This document shows positions 1 to 7,250 of a stretch of 64,000 nt of DNA, in pieces. The stretch comes from Chitinophaga japonensis (GTDB lineage: Bacteria; Bacteroidota; Bacteroidia; Chitinophagales; Chitinophagaceae), in the NCBI RefSeq assembly GCF_007830125.1, contig NZ_VLLG01000008.1, forward strand, positions 1 to 64,000. Reading direction: 5' to 3'. Position numbers and translations under genes: made by a program. The notes beneath the pieces were generated by a model. It searched no databases, was not told the DNA's origin, and was given only the letters and a program-made list of their open reading frames with translations. Each line of letters begins with the position of its first letter. The stretch's first letter is position 1.

Positions 1-962
1 GTACGAATGCTTTGGTGGGGACGAATTATCCGGAAAATAGGTTGAAGTATAATGGGAAGGAATTGCAGAGTAAGGAGTTTGGGGATGGTAGTGGATTGGA
101 GTGGTATGATTATGGGGCGAGGATGTATGATCAACAGATTGGAAGGTGGCATGTACAAGATCCAATGTCGGATAAATATATTGGTTATACTCCTTACGGT
201 TACGCCAATAATAGCCCCATACTTTTTGTCGACCCTAATGGGAAGGAAATTTGGATATACTACGGCGATAATCAAAAAGTTCGTTATAATAATGGGAGAT
301 TGTATAACGAAGATGGGAGTAAATTTAAAAGCAAAGATAAGTTTGTGTCAACGGTAGTAAAGGCTTTGAACCAAATGAGTTCGACAGAGATAGGTAAAGA
401 GGTTTTAACCACACTTTCCAAATCAGAAAACAAATTTGATTTTATTAATCAAACTCCCATAGTAGATGGAAAAGAAGCAAGTGCACTTCAATTTAAGGAA
501 GGTTCGTCAGGAGGGGGCAAAATCCTTGCAGGGGCACTAATGAAGAGTTCTTCTCCCGAGATACAGAAATTGGAAAATGTAGCTCACGAATTATTCCATG
601 GTTATCAGGCGGAGTATAATCAAGGTGGAGGCTCTATTAATAATGAAGTTGGAGCATATCTATATGGTCAAGCTGTAGCTTTCACTGCTGCAATAAATGG
701 AAGTGTATTTGGTGGAATTATGTCTCCTTCAAGGACGGATAATCAAGCCGGATTGATGTATGGCAAAGCGTTTAATTATTTGTTAAATCAGGCTACAGGG
801 GTTAATTATAATACGTATATTAATTATGTAGATGCCATTCTGAATTTCAAAAATGGGAGTTCATCCAATGTACCCGGACTTTATAATGATGTCAAAATCT
901 TTAGGCCAAATCAAGAAGGAGCTGTCATATTTAAGTTTTTTCCATTAATAAGGGTAAAATAG
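1..962 (+). CDS. Rhs/YD-repeat protein 3' end with zincin-like toxin tip (5' partial)
   Basis: The reading frame is open to the left window edge, so this is the C-terminal part of a larger protein; the TTG at 12 is not the true start. The first ~75 residues carry the conserved Rhs-associated core end (YDYGARMYDQQIGRWHVQDP, then a PYGYANNSP block and DPNGKE). The following ~240 residues are the variable tip. That tip contains HELFH (His192, Glu193 and His196 counted from TTG 12) and a downstream NNEVGAY with Glu212, the arrangement of a gluzincin-type zinc metallopeptidase. In the family, Rhs proteins are delivered polymorphic toxins whose tips are exchanged between strains. A protease-like toxin activity is inferred, not shown. 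The base composition is much more AT-rich than the genes after 2.8 kb, consistent with transfer. A small lipoprotein gene follows after 5 bases. Confidence 0.8.
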   Translation, partial: TNALVGTNYPENRLKYNGKELQSKEFGDGSGLEWYDYGARMYDQQIGRWHVQDPMSDKYIGYTPYGYANNSPILFVDPNGKEIWIYYGDNQKVRYNNGRLYNEDGSKFKSKDKFVSTVVKALNQMSSTEIGKEVLTTLSKSENKFDFINQTPIVDGKEASALQFKEGSSGGGKILAGALMKSSSPEIQKLENVAHELFHGYQAEYNQGGGSINNEVGAYLYGQAVAFTAAINGSVFGGIMSPSRTDNQAGLMYGKAFNYLLNQATGVNYNTYINYVDAILNFKNGSSSNVPGLYNDVKIFRPNQEGAVIFKFFPLIRVK

Positions 963-967
963 ATTTT

Positions 968-1411
968 ATGAAAGTATTAATCACATTGATAATGTTCTTT
1001 ATTGCTTTGGGTTGTGTTCAATCGGGCAAAGATGCCAAAGTTGCAACTAGTTCTGATACTAAAGTTGAAGATTCTATTGTTGACCCTATTGCGCCTTCTC
1101 ATTTTGAAATAGATTATAATCGGATAGTTAAACTTGGTACAGATTTTTTTCCGGAAGGGTCTACAGGTATCGGATCATTACGTATTTATATAGATACGGC
1201 ATCACGGATAGAGCGCTTCGAAATAGTTTTTGCCAGAATTGAGAATAAAGGAAACATTATTTATAATTACCTATCTGATAAGGACGACCCTAAGACAGAA
1301 CAGCTAATTAATGCATTTAAGGGAGTAGTAAATGGCATTAAAGTTAAGAAGCTAGGTAATCCGAAATTACATGGGTTAGAGGCTTATGATCTAGCTATCA
1401 AATTTGAGTAG
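968..1411 (+). CDS. Small lipoprotein, candidate immunity protein of the Rhs toxin
   Basis: This 147-residue protein begins MKVLITLIMFFIALGC, a short type II signal peptide with lipobox IALGC and lipidated Cys16. The rest is soluble, without a domain I recognise. It starts 5 bases after the Rhs stop, which implies co-transcription. In polymorphic toxin loci the gene directly behind the toxin is usually the immunity gene, and a lipoprotein would suit a toxin acting in the periplasm. That role is inferred from position only. A strong hairpin at 1425-1471 closes the unit, so toxin and lipoprotein appear to form one transcript. AT-rich like its neighbour. Confidence 0.65.
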   Translation: MKVLITLIMFFIALGCVQSGKDAKVATSSDTKVEDSIVDPIAPSHFEIDYNRIVKLGTDFFPEGSTGIGSLRIYIDTASRIERFEIVFARIENKGNIIYNYLSDKDDPKTEQLINAFKGVVNGIKVKKLGNPKLHGLEAYDLAIKFE

Positions 1412-1424
1412 TTAATTATTTAAG

Positions 1425-1471
1425 TCAATAAACAAAATCCGCAGGTGACACCTGTTGATTTTGTTTATTGA
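1425..1471. terminator. Long perfect inverted repeat, probable terminator
   Basis: TCAATAAACAAAATC (1425-1439) is the exact reverse complement of 1457-1471. Between them lies a second stem CAGGT/ACCTG (1442-1446 and 1450-1454) with loop GAC. The 15-bp outer stem begins 13 bases after the lipoprotein stop and would end the Rhs/lipoprotein transcript. The stem is AT-rich and lacks a clean T-run, so it may instead be an RNA-processing or recombination signal. Confidence 0.6.
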
Positions 1472-1654
1472 CCACTGGTGCGAGGATGGGGAGCGGGCTA
1501 TGTGGATTTGCCCCCTCGTGCCAAATGAATTCAAGGAAATGCATAGTATGGCAATATCAATAATTCAGAAAGAAGTACGAAGCCGTGTATGGCACGAGGA
1601 GGTTTTCACTATGGCCCACGCGCCAATGGGATGGGAAAAATTGAGATGACAATA

Positions 1655-2212
1655 ATGTATAATGGAAAAACAGCAATCTTGAAATCCCTTTTGCCTCTCT
1701 TAACCTTGGTAGGTTGCGGCATTAGAACCAAACTATCTCAGGAAGAATTGAAATGGATTAACCCTTACAATGAGGGTGATACAATTATCTTTAGATCAGA
1801 TAAGGGAAACTTGGATACAAGTATTATTGTGAAAAAGGAGCTGTTTTATCCGCCATATAATCCTATAGAGGTACACGATAAGTATCTACCTCAATGGGGA
1901 GTGATTTATTATGTGAATAAACACCTAAAATACCATCCTTCTGGTTATAGAATGGTAACTATTGAGAAAAAACATCCTAATAATGAAACCTCTTTATCAA
2001 TTGATTACCAATATGGGGGAGACCTTTTTTTGAACATCACAACAGGAAGTATAGAGAAGTACAAACAAGGGAAAGTCTATGAATTTGATACTTATTCTTC
2101 TAAAGCGCCTCCGAACCAGCCTAGAACAATTTTCTGGCATGAGGATTATGGTATAATTAAGTATGTGACTCACGGAGGAGCCGTTTGGGAACGGATAAAT
2201 TCTCAAAGGTAG
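1655..2212 (+). CDS. Hypothetical lipoprotein in the Rhs accessory region
   Basis: The 185-residue product starts MYNGKTAILKSLLPLLTLVGC, a lipoprotein signal peptide with Cys21 as the lipid site. An alternative ATG lies 9 bases upstream at 1646. The remaining ~165 residues are rich in Tyr and charged residues with alternating hydrophobics, suggesting a beta-rich soluble domain; I do not recognise a family. It sits downstream of the Rhs/lipoprotein pair and behind about 180 bases with no intact frame. It could be a second immunity gene left over from a displaced Rhs tip, as is common in such loci, but this is inference. Composition is AT-rich like the rest of the island. Confidence 0.55.
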   Translation: MYNGKTAILKSLLPLLTLVGCGIRTKLSQEELKWINPYNEGDTIIFRSDKGNLDTSIIVKKELFYPPYNPIEVHDKYLPQWGVIYYVNKHLKYHPSGYRMVTIEKKHPNNETSLSIDYQYGGDLFLNITTGSIEKYKQGKVYEFDTYSSKAPPNQPRTIFWHEDYGIIKYVTHGGAVWERINSQR

Positions 2213-2762
2213 AGTATGGTTACTTAAAATCGAAGTATTAAAATTGCCATCCTGCCACCTCTTTCGCGAAATTCCTGGCCTACTCCGAGCCTACGAACAG
2301 GGCACGGAAAAAAATCTCCACACGCCGCATCCGCCTACCGGCGGATCAAGGTGCCCCTTCGGGGCGGCGCTATTGCGGTCGTATTTTTTCTGCGTACCCT
2401 GTTCTCCGGCCTCCGCAGTCCTAGGGCTGGTCGCTAGAGGTGATTGACGGCGCGGTACGGCAGTTTGATATTGAAATTCAACACATATATTGATTTTGGC
2501 ACTAACTCTAATTTCAATGTAGCCTTTGTAACACAATTCAGCGGCCTGGTTGTTCCGAACAAAATATGCTGTAATCTGCTAGGGACGTGTATTTTGTGTT
2601 GTAAAATGTCTAATAAAGTTGTACTTTTGTATTGATAGTCAATCTTGCGTAAAGTTCTTAGCGATAAATGGACCTTATCTGTTTTCGATAGACTAAAAAA
2701 TAGACTTCCTCTTTAAAATCCGCTACAGTGGCCGATTTTTCTCTCCGTGGTAATTTTAAAAA
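2213..2762. other. Non-coding spacer between Rhs region and core chromosome
   Basis: No convincing gene lies here. The first half changes abruptly to GC-rich sequence (about 2240-2460) and contains the imperfect palindrome described separately at 2295-2404, with two smaller GC hairpins inside it (CCGCC/GGCGG near 2330-2345 and GCCCC/GGGGC near 2352-2366). The second half (2460-2760) is AT-rich with only short open frames. Frames of 67 and 81 codons exist on the two strands across the palindrome but look like by-products of the repeat. Confidence 0.5.
2295..2404. repeat. Large imperfect palindrome with internal GC hairpins
   Basis: The arm at 2295-2315 (GAACAGGGCACGG followed by an A-run and T) pairs with 2383-2404 (A, T-run, then CTGCGTACCCTGTTC), differing at about two or three positions. 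The 67-base centre holds two GC-rich hairpins. Composition differs sharply from the AT-rich DNA on both sides. The layout suits a dispersed palindromic repeat or a small mobile remnant; no transposase gene is present. Confidence 0.5.
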
Positions 2763-2829
2763 GTAAAAGTTGGTGGCACTGTATAATGAATACATTCATA
2801 TTACAGACAGCAGATCCACCAACTTTTAC
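2763..2829 (-). terminator. Long hairpin downstream of the SnoaL-like gene
   Basis: GTAAAAGTTGGTGG (2763-2776) and CCACCAACTTTTAC (2816-2829) are exact inverted copies, and the 39-base centre is itself partly self-complementary. It begins 3 bases beyond the stop of the minus-strand SnoaL-like gene and probably ends that transcript. It also marks the boundary between the AT-rich Rhs island and the GC-richer chromosome. Confidence 0.55.
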
Positions 2830-2832
2830 ATC

Positions 2833-3225
2833 TCACTCCACGCTCCGCTGCGCCCAGTGATCGCTATACTGCCCGTTCTTGATCTTCACAATATCTATAA
2901 TATGCAGTTGGGTGAGCTGTCCCTTGCCCGGCCGGCCCATCATATCCCCGGTTTGCGTACCACTGATGGTTTTGCGGGTCACTACGGTATCGCCTTCTGC
3001 GATCTGTTCATGGATATCCACTTTAATATCCGTCATGGCGGCATGCAGTACGTTGACGATAAAATCACGCACGCCTTCGCGGCCGCCGGGCAGGCCCAGG
3101 TTGGCGGCGGTATGGTTGATGAAGTCCGGCGCTACCAGCGCTTCAAAAGCCTGCAGATCGCCTTTTTCAATAAACTCCTGGTTGAAGCGGAGCACAATTG
3201 CTTTGTTCTGTTCTAATTGGTTCAT
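2833..3225 (-). CDS. SnoaL-like ester cyclase family protein (NTF2 fold)
   Basis: This 130-residue protein fits the SnoaL/NTF2-like fold. It has an N-terminal helix with FNQEFIEKGDLQAFEALVAP, then DFINHTA, and a C-terminal strand set ending IVKIKNGQYSDHWAQ. The pattern (xxFxNH near residue 35 and a DGKIxEHW-like end) is that of polyketide-cyclase-like proteins of unknown substrate in many bacteria. No signal peptide is visible, so it is cytoplasmic. It lies 10 bases downstream of the beta-propeller gene on the same strand and is probably co-transcribed with it from the promoter near 4120. A specific reaction cannot be assigned. Confidence 0.75.
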   Translation of the reverse strand: MNQLEQNKAIVLRFNQEFIEKGDLQAFEALVAPDFINHTAANLGLPGGREGVRDFIVNVLHAAMTDIKVDIHEQIAEGDTVVTRKTISGTQTGDMMGRPGKGQLTQLHIIDIVKIKNGQYSDHWAQRSVE

Positions 3226-3235
3226 TGCTTGTTGT

Positions 3236-4087
3236 TTAAAGATCCTTAATCAATACTTTGCTTTCCAGCATCACAGGGATGTACAGTCGCTTGCGTGCCG
3301 CATCATAATAAAAATCCGCCGGGCCGGCTATTACCGGCATCTCCAGTTGGGTAACGGTTTTACTGGGGATATCTATTTTTTGCAGTAAACCGGCCGGGTG
3401 GTCCAGCGCGCCCCAGTCGGACACCAGCAAGGTATGATCATCTGTCATCACCAGGCCGTCGAAGCCGCCGTGCGCATCGCTTAACTTTTCGTATACCGCT
3501 TGTTGCTGTTCCCAGTGTACTACGCCTATTTCACCGCCCTGGATGTTGTCGAAATGAAAATTACAGGTGTACAGGCGATGGCCTTTCTGATCATAATAAA
3601 TGCCGTTGGCGCCCGGCAGGTCAGTAACGGCTTTTACCTGCAGGCTTTTCACGTCCGCTTCCAGTATCTTACCGGCATCCGTCAGGGAAACAAAGAGGGT
3701 ATGATCATCCTTTACCGTAAGATCGTTGGCAAAGGAAGTGTGAAAGTCTGCCAGGCTTATTTCCGCTACTTTCTTCCCGGAGGAGAGCCGGATGCCTACA
3801 ATACGGTCCAGGTCCGCAACGTACAGCACGCCTTTGATGATGGCCGTGCCTTTGGGGGCGTTCAGCTTTTCGGTAGTGATGCTGGGGGTGATCATATTCC
3901 CTCCAAGAGATAGCTTGCTGATGAAGCCGTCGCCATCCCGTGCAGTCGGATCGCCGCTTGTACCGATGTTGGTGGCATACAGGAAATGTCCATCGGAGAT
4001 CAGGCTTTCAGGATGCACCAGGCCGTCCTGGGCAAAGGAATGGCTGGCCAGCAAAAGGCCGGCAAGGCATAATAGTACTTTTTGCAT
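3236..4087 (-). CDS. Secreted SMP-30/NHL-like beta-propeller protein
   Basis: The 283-residue product has a cleavable signal peptide (MQKVLLCLAGLLLASHSFAQ, cleavage expected after AQ). It is followed by repeated blade-like segments (GTAIIKGVLYVADLDRIVGI, GANGIYYDQKGHRLYTCNF, DDHTLLVSDWG, FYYDAARKRLYIPVMLESKV) typical of SMP-30/gluconolactonase or NHL-type propellers. It is predicted periplasmic. Proteins of this group bind metal and hydrolyse lactones or act as scaffolds; the substrate here is unknown. It is transcribed toward the SnoaL-like gene, and a good Bacteroidota -7 box lies about 30 bases upstream of the start. Confidence 0.75.
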   Translation of the reverse strand: MQKVLLCLAGLLLASHSFAQDGLVHPESLISDGHFLYATNIGTSGDPTARDGDGFISKLSLGGNMITPSITTEKLNAPKGTAIIKGVLYVADLDRIVGIRLSSGKKVAEISLADFHTSFANDLTVKDDHTLFVSLTDAGKILEADVKSLQVKAVTDLPGANGIYYDQKGHRLYTCNFHFDNIQGGEIGVVHWEQQQAVYEKLSDAHGGFDGLVMTDDHTLLVSDWGALDHPAGLLQKIDIPSKTVTQLEMPVIAGPADFYYDAARKRLYIPVMLESKVLIKDL

Positions 4088-4117
4088 TGTTTGAAATTTG
4101 ATGGTCAGGTCTTAATG

Positions 4118-4125
4118 CAAAGGTA
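4118..4125 (-). promoter_or_regulatory. Promoter -7 box of the propeller/SnoaL operon
   Basis: Read on the minus strand this is TACCTTTG, an exact match to the Bacteroidota -7 consensus TAnnTTTG. It lies 30 bases upstream of the ATG at 4087 in the gap to the AraC gene. Assignment rests on the consensus and position. Confidence 0.55.
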
Positions 4126-4160
4126 CTTTGCCCGGGAGGGGCGATGGTAACGCTAAAAGC

Positions 4161-5024
4161 TCAAACAATTGCTTTTTTGGCTCGGTCGGCATTGGGAGTA
4201 ATGCCGTATTCCTGTTTGAAGATGCGGATAAAGTGGGGAATGTTCTCAAATCCGCATTCCAGCGCTATTTCAGCCACCTGCTTGTCCGTATGCTGCAGCA
4301 GCATGCGGGCATGGGCCAGGCGCTGCTCGTTGATCCACTTCTTGGGCGGGCACCGGAACTGCTGCTGGAAATCGCGTTTGAAAGAGGCCAGGCTGCGGCC
4401 GGATAGTTTCGCCAGTTCTTCCAATGTAAGCGGCTGGAACAGGTGGGTCTTTACAATATAGCCTACATCCAGCGGCTGCCCGAAAACAATACCCTGCAGG
4501 AACGCCAGCACTTCCTGCCGCTGTGGGCCGGACAGCAGCAGCAACAACAGCTCCTGCTGCTTCAACTGAAGAATGCTTTCCAGCCCGTCTATCCGCTTCC
4601 CGAAATATTCCATGAACTGCGTTTTAAAACTGTCCAGCAGCTCATTGGATGGCAGCACCAGGTGGGTAGCTGCCGTCACGGTTTTCGTAGTGGCAAAGCC
4701 ATAGTTGTGCAGGAATTTTTTCAGGAGATCGTCTGTAAAGAACAGCAGCAGCACCTGGTAGTCCAGCCCGCCCGGCACAAATTCAGAGAGGGTGTAAATG
4801 CCGCGTTTCATGAATAGCAGGTGTCCGGCTTCCGCCGTGTAGGTCTGGTCGCCGATGTGCAGCAACTTGTGCCCCTGCAGTACAAACAGCAGCGTATGCT
4901 CCGTAATAAAGCTGGTGCGCCGGCCTGCCGCGGTGGCCTGCCGGTAGCGGGCAATGGGCACGGTGGCGGACTGCAGCACATCTTCGTCACATTTGTCTAT
5001 GGATTGCGGGAACCTTAATAGCAT
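4161..5024 (-). CDS. AraC family transcriptional regulator
   Basis: The 287-residue protein has an N-terminal sensor/cupin-like region (residues ~1-170, including FITEHTLLFVLQGHKLLHIG) and a C-terminal double helix-turn-helix. The second helix region reads QVAEIALECGFENIPHFIRI followed by FKQEYGITP, diagnostic of AraC/XylS activators. Its stop lies 73 bases before the divergently unrelated propeller gene start, on the same strand. The start is 18 bases downstream of the Lrp-type gene stop, so the two regulators may share a transcript. The inducer and targets are unknown; the adjacent propeller/SnoaL pair is the natural candidate. Confidence 0.85.
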   Translation of the reverse strand: MLLRFPQSIDKCDEDVLQSATVPIARYRQATAAGRRTSFITEHTLLFVLQGHKLLHIGDQTYTAEAGHLLFMKRGIYTLSEFVPGGLDYQVLLLFFTDDLLKKFLHNYGFATTKTVTAATHLVLPSNELLDSFKTQFMEYFGKRIDGLESILQLKQQELLLLLLSGPQRQEVLAFLQGIVFGQPLDVGYIVKTHLFQPLTLEELAKLSGRSLASFKRDFQQQFRCPPKKWINEQRLAHARMLLQHTDKQVAEIALECGFENIPHFIRIFKQEYGITPNADRAKKAIV

Positions 5025-5042
5025 ACTGCAAAGTAAAGACGA

Positions 5043-5513
5043 TTACACGATTTTATGCGTGGCCTTGATCACGGACATGACGAACACGCTTTCCATATGG
5101 CCGATGTTGTCCAGCTCTCCCAGCTTGTTCACGTTAAACTCCGAATAGGCGTTCATGTCCTTTACCTGCACCTTCAGCATAAAATCAAACTGCCCGGAAA
5201 TATTCAGGCATTCCGTTACTTCCGGGAAGCCGGTCACCTCGCGGATAAAGCGGCCGCCGGCCTTTTTGCCGTGCTCTTTCAGGGAGATGTAACATAGCAC
5301 GGTCAGGCCCTTGTCTATTTTCTGCGGGTCGATGATGGCGGCATACTGGCGGATCACGCCGGCCTGCTCCATTTTGCGGATGCGCTCGTACACCGGTGTG
5401 GCGCTCAGGTTCATGCGGGAAGCAATATCGCGGATGGTCATTTTGGCATCCTCCTGCAGGAGCTTCAGGATACCGAGGTCTTTTTCATCCAATACTATAT
5501 CGTTGGCGTCCAT
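5043..5513 (-). CDS. Lrp/AsnC family transcriptional regulator
   Basis: I chose the start at 5513 (MDANDIVLDEKDLGILKLLQ), giving 156 residues, the usual Lrp size. The frame stays open upstream, but that part overlaps the ligase gene and does not look like protein. Residues ~8-65 form the winged helix-turn-helix (MTIRDIASRMNLSATPVYER). The C-terminal half is the RAM/AsnC ligand-binding domain (VLCYISLKEHGKKAGGRFIR ... FDFMLKVQVKDMNAY). Members sense amino acids and control amino-acid metabolism. The gene follows the ligase by 49 bases and precedes the AraC gene by 18. Confidence 0.88.
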   Translation of the reverse strand: MDANDIVLDEKDLGILKLLQEDAKMTIRDIASRMNLSATPVYERIRKMEQAGVIRQYAAIIDPQKIDKGLTVLCYISLKEHGKKAGGRFIREVTGFPEVTECLNISGQFDFMLKVQVKDMNAYSEFNVNKLGELDNIGHMESVFVMSVIKATHKIV

Positions 5514-5562
5514 TAGAATATTATACTGTTTTAGGGATGATATACTGGTACAATATACTGAA

Positions 5563-7158
5563 TTATCCCTTGTATTGCTGCAGCAGTTGCTGCAGGTCCG
5601 CCAGGGTGTTGATCTCCTGCGCGGTTTTGTCCCTGCGCCAGCGGTGCATGCGGGGAAAGCGGAGCGCCACGCCGGATTTGTGGCGCTTGCTGGCGGCAAT
5701 GCCTTCAAAAGCGATCTCGAACACCAGCCCGGGCTTAACGGTCCTGACCGGGCCGAATTTTTCCAGGGAGTTCCTTTTCACCCAGGCGTCCACCTCGCTG
5801 ATCTCCTTGTCCGTAAGGCCGGAGTAGGCTTTGGTGAAGGGCACCAACTGCTCGCCGTCCCGCACGGCAAAGGTATAGTCCGTATACAGGTCGGCGCGGC
5901 GGCCGTGGCCTTTCTGGGCGTAGATCATCACGGCGTCTATGGTAAAGGGATCTATTTTCCATTTCCACCAGTCGCCGCGTTTGCGGCCCACCTGGTAGGC
6001 GGAGCTTCGTTTCTTCAGCATCAGCCCTTCGCTGCCTTTTTCGCGGGACTGCTGCCGCAGTTGGGCAAGCTGCTCCCAGTTGTCGAAAGTAACGAGGGGC
6101 GACAGGCGCAGGGCGGGGTTTTGCGCCTGCTCCACCAGTTGTTCCAGCAGTTGCCGGCGCTGCTCCAGGGGCGTATCGCGGATGTCCCTGCCCTGCCACT
6201 CCAGCAGGTCATAGGATAGGAACACCACCGGAGCTTCCTGCAACTGCTTGCGGGTAACGTTCTTGCGGCCGATGCGGGTTTGCAGGGCCTGGAAGGGCAG
6301 GGGGAAATCATTGGCCCAGGTCAGTATCTCCCCGTCTATCACGGTGCCGTCCGGCAGCGCGTCGCGCAGGGGCGCATATTCCGGGAACTTTTCGGTGATC
6401 AGCTCCTCCCCGCGTGACCATACAAAGAGCTGTCCTTCGCGCTTCACCAGTTGTCCGCGGATGCCGTCCCATTTCCATTCCGCCGCCCAGTCCCCCGGCG
6501 GGCCCAGGGTGGCGGGCTCCCCTTCCAGGGCATAGGCCAGGTAAAAAGGGTAGGGTTTGGAGATGTCGGCGCTGCCGTGGTTTTCATGCAGCAGGGTTTC
6601 CAGGCTGGTGTGGCGCGGGTCCCAATTGCCGCTGATCATATGGGAGAGGGTGGCCGGGGGAATGCCATAGGCCTGGGCCAGGGCGTTCACCATCATCTGC
6701 TGGGATACGCCGATGCGGAAGCCGCCGGTGATCAGCTTGTTGAATACAAAGCGCTCGCCGGTGTCCAGCTCCTGCCAGGCCGCCTGTATGAACTGCTGTT
6801 TCTCCGCTTCGGTGGCCTTTTCCAGCGCCATAAGCTTTTCCAGCCAGTAGTGCAGGGGATGGGAGGAGAGGCGGGCAGGCGTTTCCGGCAGCAGCAGGGC
6901 AATGGTCTCTGCCAGGTCGCCTACGGTATGGTAACATTCCTCAAACAGCCATTCGGGCAGGCCGGCCGCCTGTATGCACCAGCTTTTGAGCTGGGCGCTG
7001 TTCACGGTGCGGCGGGGCCGCCGTCCGCTGAACAGCGCCAGCACCCAGGGCTTGTCCCGCTCGGCGGCAGTGGCAAAGTACTGCCGCAGCGCCTCCAGCT
7101 TCTCGTTGGTCTTGGTGCTGTTGCTTAATATTTTTACCAGTTGTGTAAACTGTTGCAT
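5563..7158 (-). CDS. ATP-dependent DNA ligase of the ligase-associated DNA damage response set
   Basis: The 531-residue protein has an N-terminal ligase domain (~1-200), then the nucleotidyltransferase core with motif I EWKWDGIR, where Lys229 is the expected AMP-accepting nucleophile, and VWSRGEELITEKFPE just after. The OB-fold region lies toward the C-terminus (SEGLMLKKRSS, WWKWKIDPFTIDAVMIY). It belongs to the bacterial ligases encoded with an MBL-fold exonuclease, an Lhr-type helicase and a phosphoesterase. Here the exonuclease gene is directly upstream across a heptad-repeat spacer, while helicase and phosphoesterase genes are absent from the neighbourhood. It seals nicks, probably during repair of damaged or cross-linked DNA. 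Confidence 0.92.
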   Translation of the reverse strand: MQQFTQLVKILSNSTKTNEKLEALRQYFATAAERDKPWVLALFSGRRPRRTVNSAQLKSWCIQAAGLPEWLFEECYHTVGDLAETIALLLPETPARLSSHPLHYWLEKLMALEKATEAEKQQFIQAAWQELDTGERFVFNKLITGGFRIGVSQQMMVNALAQAYGIPPATLSHMISGNWDPRHTSLETLLHENHGSADISKPYPFYLAYALEGEPATLGPPGDWAAEWKWDGIRGQLVKREGQLFVWSRGEELITEKFPEYAPLRDALPDGTVIDGEILTWANDFPLPFQALQTRIGRKNVTRKQLQEAPVVFLSYDLLEWQGRDIRDTPLEQRRQLLEQLVEQAQNPALRLSPLVTFDNWEQLAQLRQQSREKGSEGLMLKKRSSAYQVGRKRGDWWKWKIDPFTIDAVMIYAQKGHGRRADLYTDYTFAVRDGEQLVPFTKAYSGLTDKEISEVDAWVKRNSLEKFGPVRTVKPGLVFEIAFEGIAASKRHKSGVALRFPRMHRWRRDKTAQEINTLADLQQLLQQYKG

Positions 7159-7169
7159 AGTGATGATAT

Positions 7170-7250
7170 GAAGTGGGAAGTAAGATGTATGAAGTATGAT
7201 GCCTGCCCTATTTCCTATTTCTGATTTCTTTCTTCATACTTCTTCCTCCT
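7170..7250. repeat. Heptad-word inverted element, GAAGTAA class
   Basis: The left arm (7170-7200) is a run of degenerate 7-bp words: GAAGTGG, GAAGTAA, GATGTAT, GAAGTAT. The right arm (7208-7249) carries the inverse: CTATTTC, CTATTTC, TGATTTC, TTTCTTC, ATACTTC. The element fills the gap between the exonuclease stop and the ligase start and begins 11 bases before the ligase ATG. Its right arm runs into the exonuclease gene, so the last residues of that protein (EEEEV) are encoded by repeat. Confidence 0.7.

Noticed and set aside
1455..1649. 64-codon plus-strand frame behind the Rhs lipoprotein gene
   Set aside because: Its first codon lies inside the second arm of the 1425-1471 hairpin and the sequence shows no protein-like pattern; it is treated as degraded DNA.
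2244..2536. Frames of 67 (plus) and 81 (minus) codons over the GC-rich palindrome
   Set aside because: Both are generated by the palindrome; compositions are odd and no start context or neighbour supports them.
5514..5708. N-terminal extension of the Lrp regulator
   Set aside because: It overlaps the ligase gene and its sequence lacks family similarity; the start at 5513 gives the normal Lrp length.
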